Shown: positions 17,025 to 25,519, counted from the first letter of the stretch. The stretch: 64,000 nt of DNA from Parafrankia discariae (GCF_000373365.1 NZ_KB891210.1:37009-101008), one strand, 5' to 3'. Program-made: numbers and translations. The notes: generated by a model from the letters alone, not told the origin.

Positions 17025-18236
17025 GTGGCTGCCAAGGATCTGAGCAAGATAAAGAAGGCCATGGGTCCGGTCGGGTTGGTGACCCCGGCCGAGGCGCAGG
17101 CCGGCGCGCAGGCGCCCAATCCCGACATGGAATGGAAAGTCCAGGGCGGCGCGGCCCGGATCTGGCTCGGGGCCCAGAACAAGGGGCTGGTCCGTCCCGT
17201 CCTGCTCGCCGACGGCTTCAACATGGGGCCGACGGATTTCGACTGGTTGTGGGAGGAGCTCGACGGCGATCCGTTCCGTTTCCTGACCGAGCTGCGTGAG
17301 CGCGGCCAGGACGTCGTCCTGATCGGTTTCGACGAGCGCAGCGCGTCGATTCTCGACAACGCCCGGGTCGTCACGGAGATTATTCTCCGGGCCATCGCCG
17401 AGCGGCAGGGCGACCAGCCGCTGACCGTCGGCGGATTCAGCATGGGCGGCCTGGTCACCCGCTACGCCCTCGCCAAGCTCGAGACCGAGCGGATGGACCA
17501 CCAGACGGCGCTCTACCTGTCCTTCGACAGCCCGCACCGCGGCGCGTCCGTACCGATCTCGCTGCAGGCGATCGCGCACATCCTCGCGCCGATCAACGAC
17601 GCCTTCTCGAGGCAGGTCAACAGCCCTGCCTCCCGACAGCTGCTCTGGCGGCACATCGAGACCGCCGACGACCAGCCGCGGGTCGACCCGCTGCGCACCG
17701 AGTTCCTGAGGGCCCTGGACCGGGCCGGCGGCTGGCCGCAGCGACCCCGCAAGATCGGTGTCGCGAACGGCGTGAGCGACGGCCGGCGCAACGGCATCCC
17801 GCCGGGCGTCGAGGCGCTGCGCTGTACCGGGCCCTACTTCAAGGACACCGTCCTGTACACGCAGGCCGGCGGCCGTGACCGGATTGTCGCCGAGTCCCGG
17901 GGCCTGTTCGGGGAGAAGGACATCAGGACCAACGACTTCCCCGACATCGACGGCGCGCCCGGCGGCACCCTGGAGTCGTTCGGCATTCTCGCCGACGCGC
18001 TCAAGGACGCCGGCGAGGGCGTGGACGTCGCCCACCGCATCGTGTGCTTCGTGCCGTCCGTCAGCGCGGTCGCGGTGCGCGACGTCGAGACGAACGACGA
18101 CCTCTACACCGACATCAACGCTCTGTCCCCGGACGAGAGCGAGCTGGACGAGTTCCTGTGCTCGTCGCGCGCCACGGCGCACTCGGCGATGACCGAGCAG
18201 CTCGGCCAGTGGGTCATCGACCGCATCGCGCGCTGA
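17025..18236 (+). CDS. Alpha/beta hydrolase (lipase/esterase-like)
   Basis: A 403-residue serine hydrolase-like protein. After a short Lys-rich N-terminus it shows VLLADGFNMGP (oxyanion strand), DVVLIGFDER and the nucleophile elbow GGFSMGGL with Ser139, then YLSFDSPHRGA, which is typical of lipases and PGAP1-like acyl hydrolases. The acid and His of the triad are not certain from reading alone; candidates lie in the C-terminal third (DIRTNDFPDI, ATAHSAM). No signal peptide is seen. GTG 17025 follows GGGGAGGA by 6 bases. The gene stands 137 bases after the MMPL gene, with its ribosome site inside a hairpin and a strong terminator hairpin after it, so it is probably its own unit. Confidence 0.78.
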   Translation: MAAKDLSKIKKAMGPVGLVTPAEAQAGAQAPNPDMEWKVQGGAARIWLGAQNKGLVRPVLLADGFNMGPTDFDWLWEELDGDPFRFLTELRERGQDVVLIGFDERSASILDNARVVTEIILRAIAERQGDQPLTVGGFSMGGLVTRYALAKLETERMDHQTALYLSFDSPHRGASVPISLQAIAHILAPINDAFSRQVNSPASRQLLWRHIETADDQPRVDPLRTEFLRALDRAGGWPQRPRKIGVANGVSDGRRNGIPPGVEALRCTGPYFKDTVLYTQAGGRDRIVAESRGLFGEKDIRTNDFPDIDGAPGGTLESFGILADALKDAGEGVDVAHRIVCFVPSVSAVAVRDVETNDDLYTDINALSPDESELDEFLCSSRATAHSAMTEQLGQWVIDRIAR

Positions 18237-18243
18237 TCCGGGC

Positions 18244-18276
18244 GCGGGCGGGCGGGGTGTCGGACCGCCCGCCCGC
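18244..18276 (+). terminator. 12-bp GC stem-loop terminator
   Basis: GCGGGCGGGCGG (18244-18255) and CCGCCCGCCCGC (18265-18276) are perfect complements with a 9-base loop, starting 8 bases after the hydrolase stop. A short palindrome CCGGATAATCCGG follows at 18285-18297 and may be part of a promoter or operator for the next operon. Confidence 0.65.
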
Positions 18277-18402
18277 GGCTCCGGCCGGATAATCCGGCAA
18301 AAGCATTGCCGACATGCCGGACGAAGACTGGACGGATGCCCCCGCCGGCGGCATCGTTGCCGACAGTTGCTCCGCGACGACGGCCGTCCTGAAGGTGGGT
18401 TG

Positions 18403-19734
18403 GTGACTGCTGGTGGGCCAGCACTGGCTGGTGGGTCGGCGCTGACTGATGGGTCGGCGCAGGCTGGTGGATCCGTACGGGCTGACAGGTCGGCGTGGAA
18501 CCGGACCGAGTCACGCCTGGACCGCCTGCGCGGCTCCGCCCCGCCCCGGCGGCACGACGCGCGCACCATCGCGGCGCTGACCCGCAATCCGGGCTGCGGG
18601 CGCCGCGCGGTGCTCGACGCCGCGGGCGTCGACAAGGATCTCCTCGCCCGCCAGATCGGCTTCCCGGCCGCCTTCGGTCAGTCGCGTTTCGCGATCGTGC
18701 GCGGCAACGTCTTCGAGGCCCGGGTGAAGGCCGACGGCGGCGTGGACCTGCTCCGTATGTTCCACGAGTGCCTCGGGATCGAGCCCGGGGGAGCGGCGGC
18801 CGGCGACGAGCCGGTGCTCGTCGCCGGCGACCCCGTCCCCGGCGAGACACTCGCGGCGCGCCACGAGCGCACCGCCGCCGCCCTGCGCGCGGCCACCGGC
18901 ACCGACCGGCCGGTCCTGATCACCCATCCACTGCTGCGGCTCGCCGTCGGCGGCCGGGACGTCCACCTCGAACCCGACCTCGTGCTGGTCCGCCCCGGTG
19001 GGCTGTGCCACGTCGTCGAGATCAAGTCCTTTCCGGTGATCGACGGCCAGGCGGAGGGCGAGAAGGTCGCGGCGGCCGCCATCCAGGCCGCCGTCTACGT
19101 CCTGGCGTTGCGCCGGCTGCTCGGCCGGCCGGACACGGTGTCCCCCGACGTGGTCCTGGTGTGCCCCCGGGACTTCTCGAACGCGCCGCTGGCGACCCGG
19201 ATCGACGTCCGGCGCCAACTGCTCGTCCTCGACCATCAGCTCGCCCGGCTCAGCGCCGTCGACGCGCTGGTCGCCGAGCTGCCGCCGGACCTGACCTTCG
19301 ACCTCGCGCCGGGGCCCGACGGCCGGCCGACCCGCCCCGCGGCCGAGCTCATCGCCGGGCTGGGCCGTCTCGACGCCCGCTACACGCCGGACTGCCTCGC
19401 CATGTGCGAGCTGGCGTTCCGGTGCCGGCACGAGGCCACCGGCCGGACCGCCGCGCTCGGCGCGAGCGTGCGCGAGGAGCTCGGCGGCGTCGAGACCGTC
19501 ACCGAGGTGCTCGAGCTCGCCGCCGGCACCCGCGCACCCACCGCGGACCAGGCCGAGGCGGCCGAGCGGCTGCGCACGACCGCCCGGATGTACGCCGCGG
19601 GACTCGCCGCCGGCACCCGCGCACCCACCGCACTCACCGCACCCGCCTCGGGATCCACGGCCGGACCCGCCTCGGGACGTGCGGCCGGATCCGCCGCGGA
19701 ACCGGCGGCGGGAGATCGCGACCCGGCCCCGTGA
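18403..19734 (+). CDS. PD-(D/E)XK nuclease, RecB/Cas4-like, with probable Fe-S cluster
   Basis: A 443-residue protein. The nuclease core is HLEPDLVLV with Asp192, then 13 residues to Glu206 and Lys208 in VVEIKSF, the classic PD-X(n)-EXK arrangement. Cys65 (NPGCGRR) plus Cys331, Cys335 and Cys341 (C-x3-C-x5-C in DCLAMCELAFRC) reproduce the spaced four-Cys layout that holds a 4Fe-4S cluster in AddB, Cas4 and TM0106-like nucleases. The C-terminal 60 residues are low-complexity Ala/Gly/Pro with a duplicated AGTRAPTA. GTG 18403 is preferred (AAGGTGG upstream) over TTG 18367; the first 25 residues are repetitive, so a later start is possible. It is the first gene of a GTGA-coupled three-gene operon, predicted to cut DNA with the helicase two genes down. 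Confidence 0.8.
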   Translation: MTAGGPALAGGSALTDGSAQAGGSVRADRSAWNRTESRLDRLRGSAPPRRHDARTIAALTRNPGCGRRAVLDAAGVDKDLLARQIGFPAAFGQSRFAIVRGNVFEARVKADGGVDLLRMFHECLGIEPGGAAAGDEPVLVAGDPVPGETLAARHERTAAALRAATGTDRPVLITHPLLRLAVGGRDVHLEPDLVLVRPGGLCHVVEIKSFPVIDGQAEGEKVAAAAIQAAVYVLALRRLLGRPDTVSPDVVLVCPRDFSNAPLATRIDVRRQLLVLDHQLARLSAVDALVAELPPDLTFDLAPGPDGRPTRPAAELIAGLGRLDARYTPDCLAMCELAFRCRHEATGRTAALGASVREELGGVETVTEVLELAAGTRAPTADQAEAAERLRTTARMYAAGLAAGTRAPTALTAPASGSTAGPASGRAAGSAAEPAAGDRDPAP

Positions 19735-21218
19735 CGGCGATCAGCTCCTACGCCCGCGCCCTGGCGGCCGCGTCCGGGACCGCGGTGCCGACCGCCACCG
19801 TCCGGCACGTGCACCTCGCCGAGCGCCCGCTGGTTCTCGTGCCGCTGGCGATGGCCGGCGAGGCGAACGCGCCGCTGGCCGCCATGGTCGGCACCGAGCG
19901 TGAGCACCCGTCGCTGCTCGTCGTCCCCCAGCCCCGCAACCGCAGTCTGCGGTTCGCCTTCGCCGCCCGGCTGGCCGAGATCCTCCTTCCGTACGTGCTG
20001 GGCTTCGCCACCGACGTCGAGGAGCTCAAGAACGGGCCGCGGTGCCTCGACGCGCCCCAGCTGATCGTCCCGAACCAGGCCGGGGTCGCCTTCGTCCGCC
20101 TGTTCGGGCGGTCCACCCGGTTCCGCGCGACCACCGGCGACCACGCGGTCGAACCGAGCGTGCCGCTGCTGGGCCGGTGGCTCACCTTCTTCGCGGAGCG
20201 GGCCGAGATCCCGGGATCGTCCCTGATGCGGCCGGCCACCGAGATGCTGTCCCTGCACTGGGCGACCGGGCAGAGCGGGCTGGAGGACGCCAACCTGGCC
20301 GCGCTCATGGGGTGGATCGACCCGCCCGCGGGCGTCGACGGCCCGACCGCCGCCCGGCTGGCCGAGGACCCCCGGCACTGGCCGCCTGCCGGGCCGACGA
20401 CCGACCCCCGCTTCGACAACGAGGTGCTCACCCCCGCGATCGCGGCCTACGACGCCGTGACGGAGACCGCCCAGCTGCCCGCCGCCGTGAGACGGCTCGA
20501 GGAGGCGCTGCACAGCCAGCTCCAGCCGACCTGGGACCTCGTGTGGCGGGCCCTCGACCGGCTCCGCGAGCTGCCCGCCGGCGCGTCCGTGCCGGGGCGG
20601 TGGGAGGCCGACCGCTCCCGGTACACCGGTTTCCACACCTACCTGGTCGACGAGGGCCTCCCGCAGGCCCGCCGGGACGGCGCGGTCGCGGCCGCGAGCC
20701 GGCTGAACCGGATGGAGCAGGCCCAGGCCTCCTACGACGCCGACCGCGCGTTCGACGACCCGCTCGTCATGGCCGACCACCGGGTCACCGGCGAGGCGTT
20801 CCTCGGCTCGGTCGTCGCGGTCGACCGTGACCGCCGCATCCCCAACGGGAGTGGCAAGGGCCGGCTGGTGACCCGCCCGCTGGTCACCCTGCGCACCGAG
20901 GACGCCGTCCGCCTGGCGGTCGGGATGAAGGTCGCCGCCGCCGAACGCCGCCGGCAGGAGTGTGTCATCGCCGGCGTCGAACCCTGCGACGCCGGGCTGC
21001 TGGTCACGCTGGAGGTGCAGAAGGGGATGGGCCGGTCGGCCGTTCCCGCGCCCGGTACCGTCCCGGAGGTCGGCGAGACGCTCTGCTACAGCGGCGTGCT
21101 GGCCGAAAGCGTCCGTTCGGCCAGCATGCCGGCCGCGGAGGACACCCCGTGGACGCACGGCGGCCCGCCGCAGCCCTACGAGCCCACCGAGCAGGACACG
21201 GCGGAGGCCTGGGAGTGA
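19731..21218 (+). CDS. Unrecognised protein of the nuclease-helicase operon
   Basis: A 495-residue protein that I do not recognise. It starts with GTG at 19731 overlapping the nuclease stop (GTGA), and ends with the same overlap into the helicase, so it is made in step with both. The N-terminal 200 residues are hydrophobic and beta-strand-like (RPLVLVPLAMAGEANAPL, PSLLVVPQPRNRSLRFAF); the middle is helical. The C-terminal part from about 340 (EAFLGSVVAVDRD, then VECD-like strands such as CVIAGVEPCDAGLLVTLEV) could be an OB- or stalk-type beta-domain like that preceding the core of UPF1/DNA2-type helicases. No catalytic motif, signal peptide or membrane helix is seen. It may bridge nuclease and helicase. 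Confidence 0.7.
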   Translation: MTAISSYARALAAASGTAVPTATVRHVHLAERPLVLVPLAMAGEANAPLAAMVGTEREHPSLLVVPQPRNRSLRFAFAARLAEILLPYVLGFATDVEELKNGPRCLDAPQLIVPNQAGVAFVRLFGRSTRFRATTGDHAVEPSVPLLGRWLTFFAERAEIPGSSLMRPATEMLSLHWATGQSGLEDANLAALMGWIDPPAGVDGPTAARLAEDPRHWPPAGPTTDPRFDNEVLTPAIAAYDAVTETAQLPAAVRRLEEALHSQLQPTWDLVWRALDRLRELPAGASVPGRWEADRSRYTGFHTYLVDEGLPQARRDGAVAAASRLNRMEQAQASYDADRAFDDPLVMADHRVTGEAFLGSVVAVDRDRRIPNGSGKGRLVTRPLVTLRTEDAVRLAVGMKVAAAERRRQECVIAGVEPCDAGLLVTLEVQKGMGRSAVPAPGTVPEVGETLCYSGVLAESVRSASMPAAEDTPWTHGGPPQPYEPTEQDTAEAWE

Positions 21219-22600
21219 GCGCGACTCCAGCGGCCCCGTCAGCCTCGGCGGTCCCGGCGGCTCCGTCGGTCCCGGCGGCGGAGGAGGCCGAGCGGGTCAT
21301 CCAGGCGATCCTCGGCGACCTGCGCCGCGGCCACAGCCGCGGGGTGATCGTCGACTCGCCGCCGGGCGCGGGGAAGTCGACCCTCGTGGTCCGGGCGGCC
21401 GCGGTCATCGCCGGGTCCGGTGAGCCGCTGATGATCGTCGCGCAGACCAACGAGCAGGTCGACGACCTGGTGGAACGGCTCGCCGCGCGGCTCGCCGACG
21501 AGGTCCCGCACGCCCGGGTCGGCCGGCTCGGCCGGGCCGGGTACGCGCCGTCGGCGCGCATCGCGGGCCTGCCGAACATCGTCACCGCCAGCGACCTCGC
21601 CGGCCTGGGTGATCCCGAGGTGACGATCTCCACCGCCGCGAAGTGGGCGTACGTCCGGGAGGGCACCTGGCCGTGGGCCATCATCGACGAGGCGTACCAG
21701 ATGCGCTCGGACACCCTGCTGGCCGTCGCCGCGCGGTTCGAGCGGGCGCTGTTCGTCGGTGACCCGGGCCAGCTCGACCCGTTCTCGACGGTCGCGAACG
21801 ACCGCTGGCACGGCCTGGTCTGGAACCCCACGCAGAGCGCGGTGGCGGTGCTCCAGCGGGCGAACCCCGACCTGCCCGTGCACCGCCTGCCCGTCTCCTG
21901 GCGGCTGCCGCACACCGCCCAGGCGGTCGTCGCGGACGCCTTCTACCCGTTCGTCGGCTTCCGGACGGGAACCGGCCCGGGTGAACGTGTCCTCACGGTG
22001 CCGGGCCAGGCCCGCGGCCCCGCCGACGAGGTGCTCGACCTCGCCGCCGCGACCGGCTGGGGGCTGCTCGAGCTACCGGCCCGGCACACCGTGCGCACCG
22101 ACGCCGAGGCGGTGGGCGCGGTGGCGGAGGTGGCCCGGCGACTCGTCGAACGCCGGGCGGTCGCCAGATCGGGGACCGACGAACGCGTCGTCACCCCCGA
22201 CCGGATCGCGGTGGGAGCCGCCCATCGCGACCAGGTCGTCGCCATCCGCGCGGCACTGGGCGACCTCGCCGACGGCACCGGGCCGGGGCAGGTCGTGGTC
22301 GACACGGCCAACCGCCTGCAGGGCCGGGAGTACGACGTCACCGTGGTGCTGCACCCGCTCTCCGGGCGGCGGGACGCGACTGCGTTCCACCTGGAGGCCG
22401 GCCGGCTGTGCGTCCTCGCCTCCCGGCACCGGCAGGCGTGCGTGATGGTCGCCGGGGCCGGCATCCGGGACCTGCTCGACACCCATCCGACCAGCGACCC
22501 GGTGCACCTGGGGGAGCCGGTGAAGTTCCCGGACGGCTGGGCCGCGAACCAGGCGGTCCTGGCCCACCTCGCCTCCAGGAGCGTTCAGGCCGCCAGGTAG
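21215..22600 (+). CDS. SF1 helicase, UPF1/DNA2-like
   Basis: A 461-residue P-loop ATPase with a full set of superfamily 1 motifs: Walker A SPPGAGKST (Lys54), motif Ia VAQTNEQVDDL, Walker B IIDEAYQ (Asp158, Glu159), motif III VGDPGQLDPF, motif IV-like SWRLPHTAQ, motif V TANRLQGREYD and motif VI region LASRHRQACVMV. GDPGQL and NRLQG are characteristic of the UPF1/DNA2 group. At 461 residues it is close to a bare helicase core, with accessory domains probably supplied by the coupled upstream genes. Start GTG 21215 overlaps the preceding stop (GTGA). Its last 16 bases overlap the end of the convergent HD-hydrolase gene. Role in DNA repair or phage defence is inference from operon content. Confidence 0.88.
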   Translation: MSATPAAPSASAVPAAPSVPAAEEAERVIQAILGDLRRGHSRGVIVDSPPGAGKSTLVVRAAAVIAGSGEPLMIVAQTNEQVDDLVERLAARLADEVPHARVGRLGRAGYAPSARIAGLPNIVTASDLAGLGDPEVTISTAAKWAYVREGTWPWAIIDEAYQMRSDTLLAVAARFERALFVGDPGQLDPFSTVANDRWHGLVWNPTQSAVAVLQRANPDLPVHRLPVSWRLPHTAQAVVADAFYPFVGFRTGTGPGERVLTVPGQARGPADEVLDLAAATGWGLLELPARHTVRTDAEAVGAVAEVARRLVERRAVARSGTDERVVTPDRIAVGAAHRDQVVAIRAALGDLADGTGPGQVVVDTANRLQGREYDVTVVLHPLSGRRDATAFHLEAGRLCVLASRHRQACVMVAGAGIRDLLDTHPTSDPVHLGEPVKFPDGWAANQAVLAHLASRSVQAAR

Positions 22601-23253
22601 CCGCGACGGACGGCGTCACCCACAAGCTGGCTGATGTAGTCCCACAGGGCGTGCGAGCCCTCGGCGATCACGCGCTGGTGGGCCAGGACGTCCTCGGCGC
22701 GCACCCCGTGGGTCTGCCAGCTCCCGCCGCCCGTCGCGTAGTTCAGGATCAGCGGCTGCACCCGGTCCAGGGCGCGGGCGAACCGGGCGTCGGCGGTGCG
22801 CCGCGCCTCGAACTCGTCCCACAGGCTGCGCAGCTGAACGGCCTGATCCCGGGGGAGGAGGGGGAACAGCTGGTCGGCGGCCGCCTTCTCCCGGGCCTCC
22901 TGCTCGGCCGCCTCGGTCGGATCGTAGAGAAAAGTGTCCCCCGCGTAGATCTCGACGAGGTCGTGGACCAGCAGCATGCGCAGGACGCGGCCGGTGTCCA
23001 CCTCCTCGTCGGCGTACTCGCCGAGCACGATGGCCATCATGGCCAGATGCCAGGAGTGCTCGGCGTCGTTCTCCAGGCGTGAACCGTCGGCGAGCTGGCT
23101 GCGCCGCAGCACCGACTTGAGCTTGTCGATCTCCAGGACGAACGCGAGCTGCCGCGCGAGGCGGGAGTCGGGGGCGGACGGGAGAGTGGCGACCGGTTCT
23201 CCCGGCGAGGGCTGGGACTTCGCTTCCCGTGAGGTCGGGGACTGCGTCGACAC
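22585..23253 (-). CDS. HD-domain hydrolase (YfbR/HDDC2-like)
   Basis: A 222-residue HD-superfamily phosphohydrolase. The metal-binding motif is visible as ENDAEHSWHL (first His), MLLVHDLVEIYAGD (His-Asp pair) and further Asp residues, the pattern of the 5'-deoxynucleotidase YfbR and HDDC2. Such enzymes hydrolyse nucleoside monophosphates; the exact substrate is unknown. GTG 23253 is supported by GAGGAGG 6 bases upstream. The first 30 residues are polar and probably disordered. It ends inside the tail of the helicase gene (16-base convergent overlap). Nucleotide-depleting HD enzymes do occur in defence loci, but here the opposite orientation gives no direct link to that operon. Confidence 0.85.
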   Translation of the reverse strand: MSTQSPTSREAKSQPSPGEPVATLPSAPDSRLARQLAFVLEIDKLKSVLRRSQLADGSRLENDAEHSWHLAMMAIVLGEYADEEVDTGRVLRMLLVHDLVEIYAGDTFLYDPTEAAEQEAREKAAADQLFPLLPRDQAVQLRSLWDEFEARRTADARFARALDRVQPLILNYATGGGSWQTHGVRAEDVLAHQRVIAEGSHALWDYISQLVGDAVRRGYLAA

Positions 23254-23515
23254 CTCTGGCCTCCTCGTATCTCCTGCGCGCCTGCTGGTCGCCGTCGGGT
23301 CCCGTCCCGTCCTGCCGCGCCCGCGGCCCGGGTGTCAGCCGGCTCGCGGACGGGCCGGGAACCGGCGTCAGCCTTCAGTGTGCGCGGATTCGGGGGTAGG
23401 TGCGTCGCCTAGCGGTGTGAACAGAGTCCAATCATCTATCGGGTTGACAATGGGCGGGTCTGGTTGATTCTCAACGCTCCTCCATTGCCTGTCCGTGGGG
23501 TTTCGTCTCCGGGTT

Positions 23516-24352
23516 CTAGCGGAGGGTGATCACGCTCTCCAGATAGCTGGCCGGCAGCGCGACCGCGTCCTGGTCGCCGCGGTACCGGTCCCAGCGGCGC
23601 GCGAGGTCCGTCAGGTCGGCCGCGAGCTCCCGGCGTCCCGTCGGGTCGAGTGACTCGAACGCCATGTGGGTCGGCCCGTACCAGCGGCGGAAGAACTCCA
23701 CGAACTCCTGCGCGGAGGAGAACCGGAAGGTGCAGATCCGCTCGGTCGAGCGGGTGTCGGCGACCGCGCCGCCGAAGAGCTCGGCGAGGTGTGCCTCGGT
23801 GCCCCACAACAGCGGGGACGCCACCCCGGGCGGGCCCGGGACACGTGCGGCGATGACCCGGAACATGTCGCCGATGAACCCGTCGGGTCGCCAGGACGCG
23901 AGCGCCACCGTCCCGCCCGGGCGCGCGGCCCGCACGATCTCGTGGGCGGTGCGCTCGTGGTCGGGAGCGAACATCGCGCCGAAGACACTGAGGACCGCGT
24001 CGAACGAGTCGTCGTCGACCGGCAGGTCCTGGGCGTCGCCGACGCGGAACTCGACATCGAGCCCCTCGGCGCCGGCCCGCACCCGCGCGTCCTCCAGCAG
24101 CGCGGGGACGTAGTCGATGCCGACGGCCCGGGTCCCGGACCGGGCCGCCGCGATGGCCGCGTTCCCGGTGCCGCAGGCGACGTCCAGCACGCGCCAGCCG
24201 GCCCGCAGGTCGGCGGCGTCGGCCAGCAGCTCGCTGGTGAGCACGATGCGGGACGCGACCATCGCGAAGTCGCCGCTCGACCAGACGCGCTGCTGCCGGG
24301 TCGTGACCTCGGCCAGGTCCGGCCGGGCCGGTGGGGTGTGGGTGGTGGCCAT
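23516..24352 (-). CDS. SAM-dependent methyltransferase (UbiE/COQ5-like)
   Basis: A 278-residue class I methyltransferase. Motif I is VLDVACGTGNAAIAAA, followed by AVGIDYVPALLEDAR, a GDAQDLPVDDDSFDAVLS segment with the acidic motif and motif II, and ARPGGTVALASWRPDGF. The RPDGF and WGTEAHLAELFG elements are common in actinobacterial methyltransferases of unknown substrate. The start ATG at 24352 is preceded by AGGAGAA. It is divergent from an HxlR-type regulator; the shared 258-base gap contains two matching palindromes, so the methyltransferase is probably a target of that regulator. Confidence 0.87.
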   Translation of the reverse strand: MATTHTPPARPDLAEVTTRQQRVWSSGDFAMVASRIVLTSELLADAADLRAGWRVLDVACGTGNAAIAAARSGTRAVGIDYVPALLEDARVRAGAEGLDVEFRVGDAQDLPVDDDSFDAVLSVFGAMFAPDHERTAHEIVRAARPGGTVALASWRPDGFIGDMFRVIAARVPGPPGVASPLLWGTEAHLAELFGGAVADTRSTERICTFRFSSAQEFVEFFRRWYGPTHMAFESLDPTGRRELAADLTDLARRWDRYRGDQDAVALPASYLESVITLR

Positions 24353-24433
24353 GAGGGTTCTCCTCTCGCGCGGTCGCCGTGTGGCACGGCGTCGTCGACC
24401 CCGAGGATGCGTCGCGCGCGATCCGGCCGACGA

Positions 24434-24448
24434 GTACCGATCCCGTAC
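24434..24448. promoter_or_regulatory. Operator-like palindrome GTAC-N7-GTAC (site 1)
   Basis: GTAC at 24434-24437 and 24445-24448 with a 7-base spacer, extended to AGTAC/GTACT. An identical arrangement recurs 127 bases downstream. HxlR-family regulators bind short TAC-type inverted repeats, so this is a candidate operator for the adjacent HxlR gene. Confidence 0.5.
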
Positions 24449-24560
24449 TGGTCCTGCCCGCGCCGGGCTGGTATCGCCCGCCTGCCGCCTGCCGCCTGCC
24501 GCCTGCCAGTCGGCCAGTCGGCCTGGTCCGGCCTGGTCCGGGCCGAGCAGGGTCAGGCCG

Positions 24561-24575
24561 GTACAGGATCTGTAC
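24561..24575. promoter_or_regulatory. Operator-like palindrome GTAC-N7-GTAC (site 2)
   Basis: GTAC at 24561-24564 and 24572-24575 with a 7-base spacer; the arms extend to a perfect GTACA/TGTAC inverted repeat. It lies 36 bases before the regulator ATG, where it could overlap that gene's promoter and give autoregulation. Confidence 0.5.
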
Positions 24576-24610
24576 TACCGTCGGGGCCCGCCCGGTGCGA
24601 CCATCCGGGG

Positions 24611-25321
24611 ATGGCCCGCCATGCCGAGTACTGCCCGATCGCTGTCGGCGTCGAGATCCTCGGGGACCGATGGACACCACTCGTCCTGCGCGAGCTCAGC
24701 ATCGGTGCGAGCGGGTTCAACGAGATCCACCGCGGTCTGCCGAGGCTCAGCCGGACCCTGTTGGCGCAGCGGCTGCGGACGCTTGAACGGCGTGGCCTGG
24801 TGCACCGTGCCGCGGCCGTGCCGGGACGGCAGGTCCGGTACTCGCTGACTCCGGCCGGCGCGGCGCTGACGCCCGTGGTCTGGGCGCTCGGCCAGTGGGC
24901 GGCGGAGTGGATGTTCGGTGATCCGGCCGACGGCGAATGCGACGGCCTGACCCTGATGTGGCGCCTGCACCAGTGCGCGGTGCGCGGATCACTGCCCGAC
25001 CGGCGCACCATCGTGCACCTCGTCCTCACCGGAGCCGGAGCGGCCGAGGGATGGCTCGACATCGACGAGCGCACCGTGACCGTGTGCCGGGAGGACCCGG
25101 GCCGCGACGTCGACCTGACCCTGGAGGCCGAGACCGCGCACATGCACCGGTGGCTCATGGGGCTCGCGTCCTTCCGTGAGCTCACGGTGGACGGGCATGT
25201 GCGCATCCAGGGGCCCGCCCGACTCGTGCGGGCGTTTCCGGAGTGGTTCAGCACCACCGCCTTCGCCGAGGGACTGCGCCGGGGCCGGCTGCGCCGCGAT
25301 CAGGACGCCGTTCCGGCCTGA
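24611..25321 (+). CDS. HxlR-family winged-helix transcriptional regulator
   Basis: A 236-residue regulator. Residues 1-100 are an HxlR (DUF24) winged helix: the near-N-terminal Cys (EYCPIAVGVEILGDRW), then ELSIGASGFNEIHRGLP, LSRTLLAQRLRTLERRGLV and the wing RQVRYSLTPAG. Residues 115-230 form an extra C-terminal domain, seen in a subset of actinobacterial HxlR proteins and resembling SCP2-like sterol/ligand-binding folds (DERTVTVCREDPGRDVDLTL), so it may sense a hydrophobic ligand. ATG 24611 starts at the conserved region. It is divergent from the methyltransferase, with two GTAC-N7-GTAC palindromes between them. Confidence 0.9.
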   Translation: MARHAEYCPIAVGVEILGDRWTPLVLRELSIGASGFNEIHRGLPRLSRTLLAQRLRTLERRGLVHRAAAVPGRQVRYSLTPAGAALTPVVWALGQWAAEWMFGDPADGECDGLTLMWRLHQCAVRGSLPDRRTIVHLVLTGAGAAEGWLDIDERTVTVCREDPGRDVDLTLEAETAHMHRWLMGLASFRELTVDGHVRIQGPARLVRAFPEWFSTTAFAEGLRRGRLRRDQDAVPA

Positions 25322-25335
25322 GGAGCCGGCGCCCC

Positions 25336-25422
25336 CTCGCCCTTTGCCTTCTTCCTCGCCGGTTCAGGGGTTGATTTAGCCGAAAACAACCCCGAAAGAC
25401 GAGAAGGAAAGCAAAGGGCGAG
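25336..25422. terminator. Long compound stem-loop between convergent genes
   Basis: CTCGCCCTTTGC (25336-25347) pairs perfectly with GCAAAGGGCGAG (25411-25422); pairing continues inward for about 11 more positions with two mismatches and a wobble. A separate 7-base hairpin GGGGTTG/CAACCCC (25367-25373, 25387-25393) sits in the loop. The structure lies between the HxlR gene stop (25321) and the MFS gene stop (25520), so it probably ends transcription from both sides. Confidence 0.7.
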
Positions 25423-25519
25423 TAGGCCGCCCGGAGGTTAGGGCGTTTTGTTCGGTAGACGGTGCCTCGGCGGTCTGGTGGGCGCCTCGGTGGCCGGGGA
25501 GGCGTCGGCTACCTCGTGA

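Noticed and set aside
15813..18635. Very long antisense open frame opposite the MMPL and hydrolase genes
   Set aside because: High GC creates long stop-free antisense frames; it has no ribosome site, no domain, and crosses two well-supported genes on the other strand. Similar frames at 37326-39500, 39651-41141 and 10810-12999 were rejected for the same reason.
22585..23253. Including the HD hydrolase in the nuclease-helicase system
   Set aside because: It is on the opposite strand, has its own ribosome site, and only overlaps the helicase tail convergently.
24479..24540. Short repeats resembling a repeat array
   Set aside because: These are 7-15-base imperfect tandem repeats with no unique spacers, so not a CRISPR; they lie in a promoter region and look like simple slippage.
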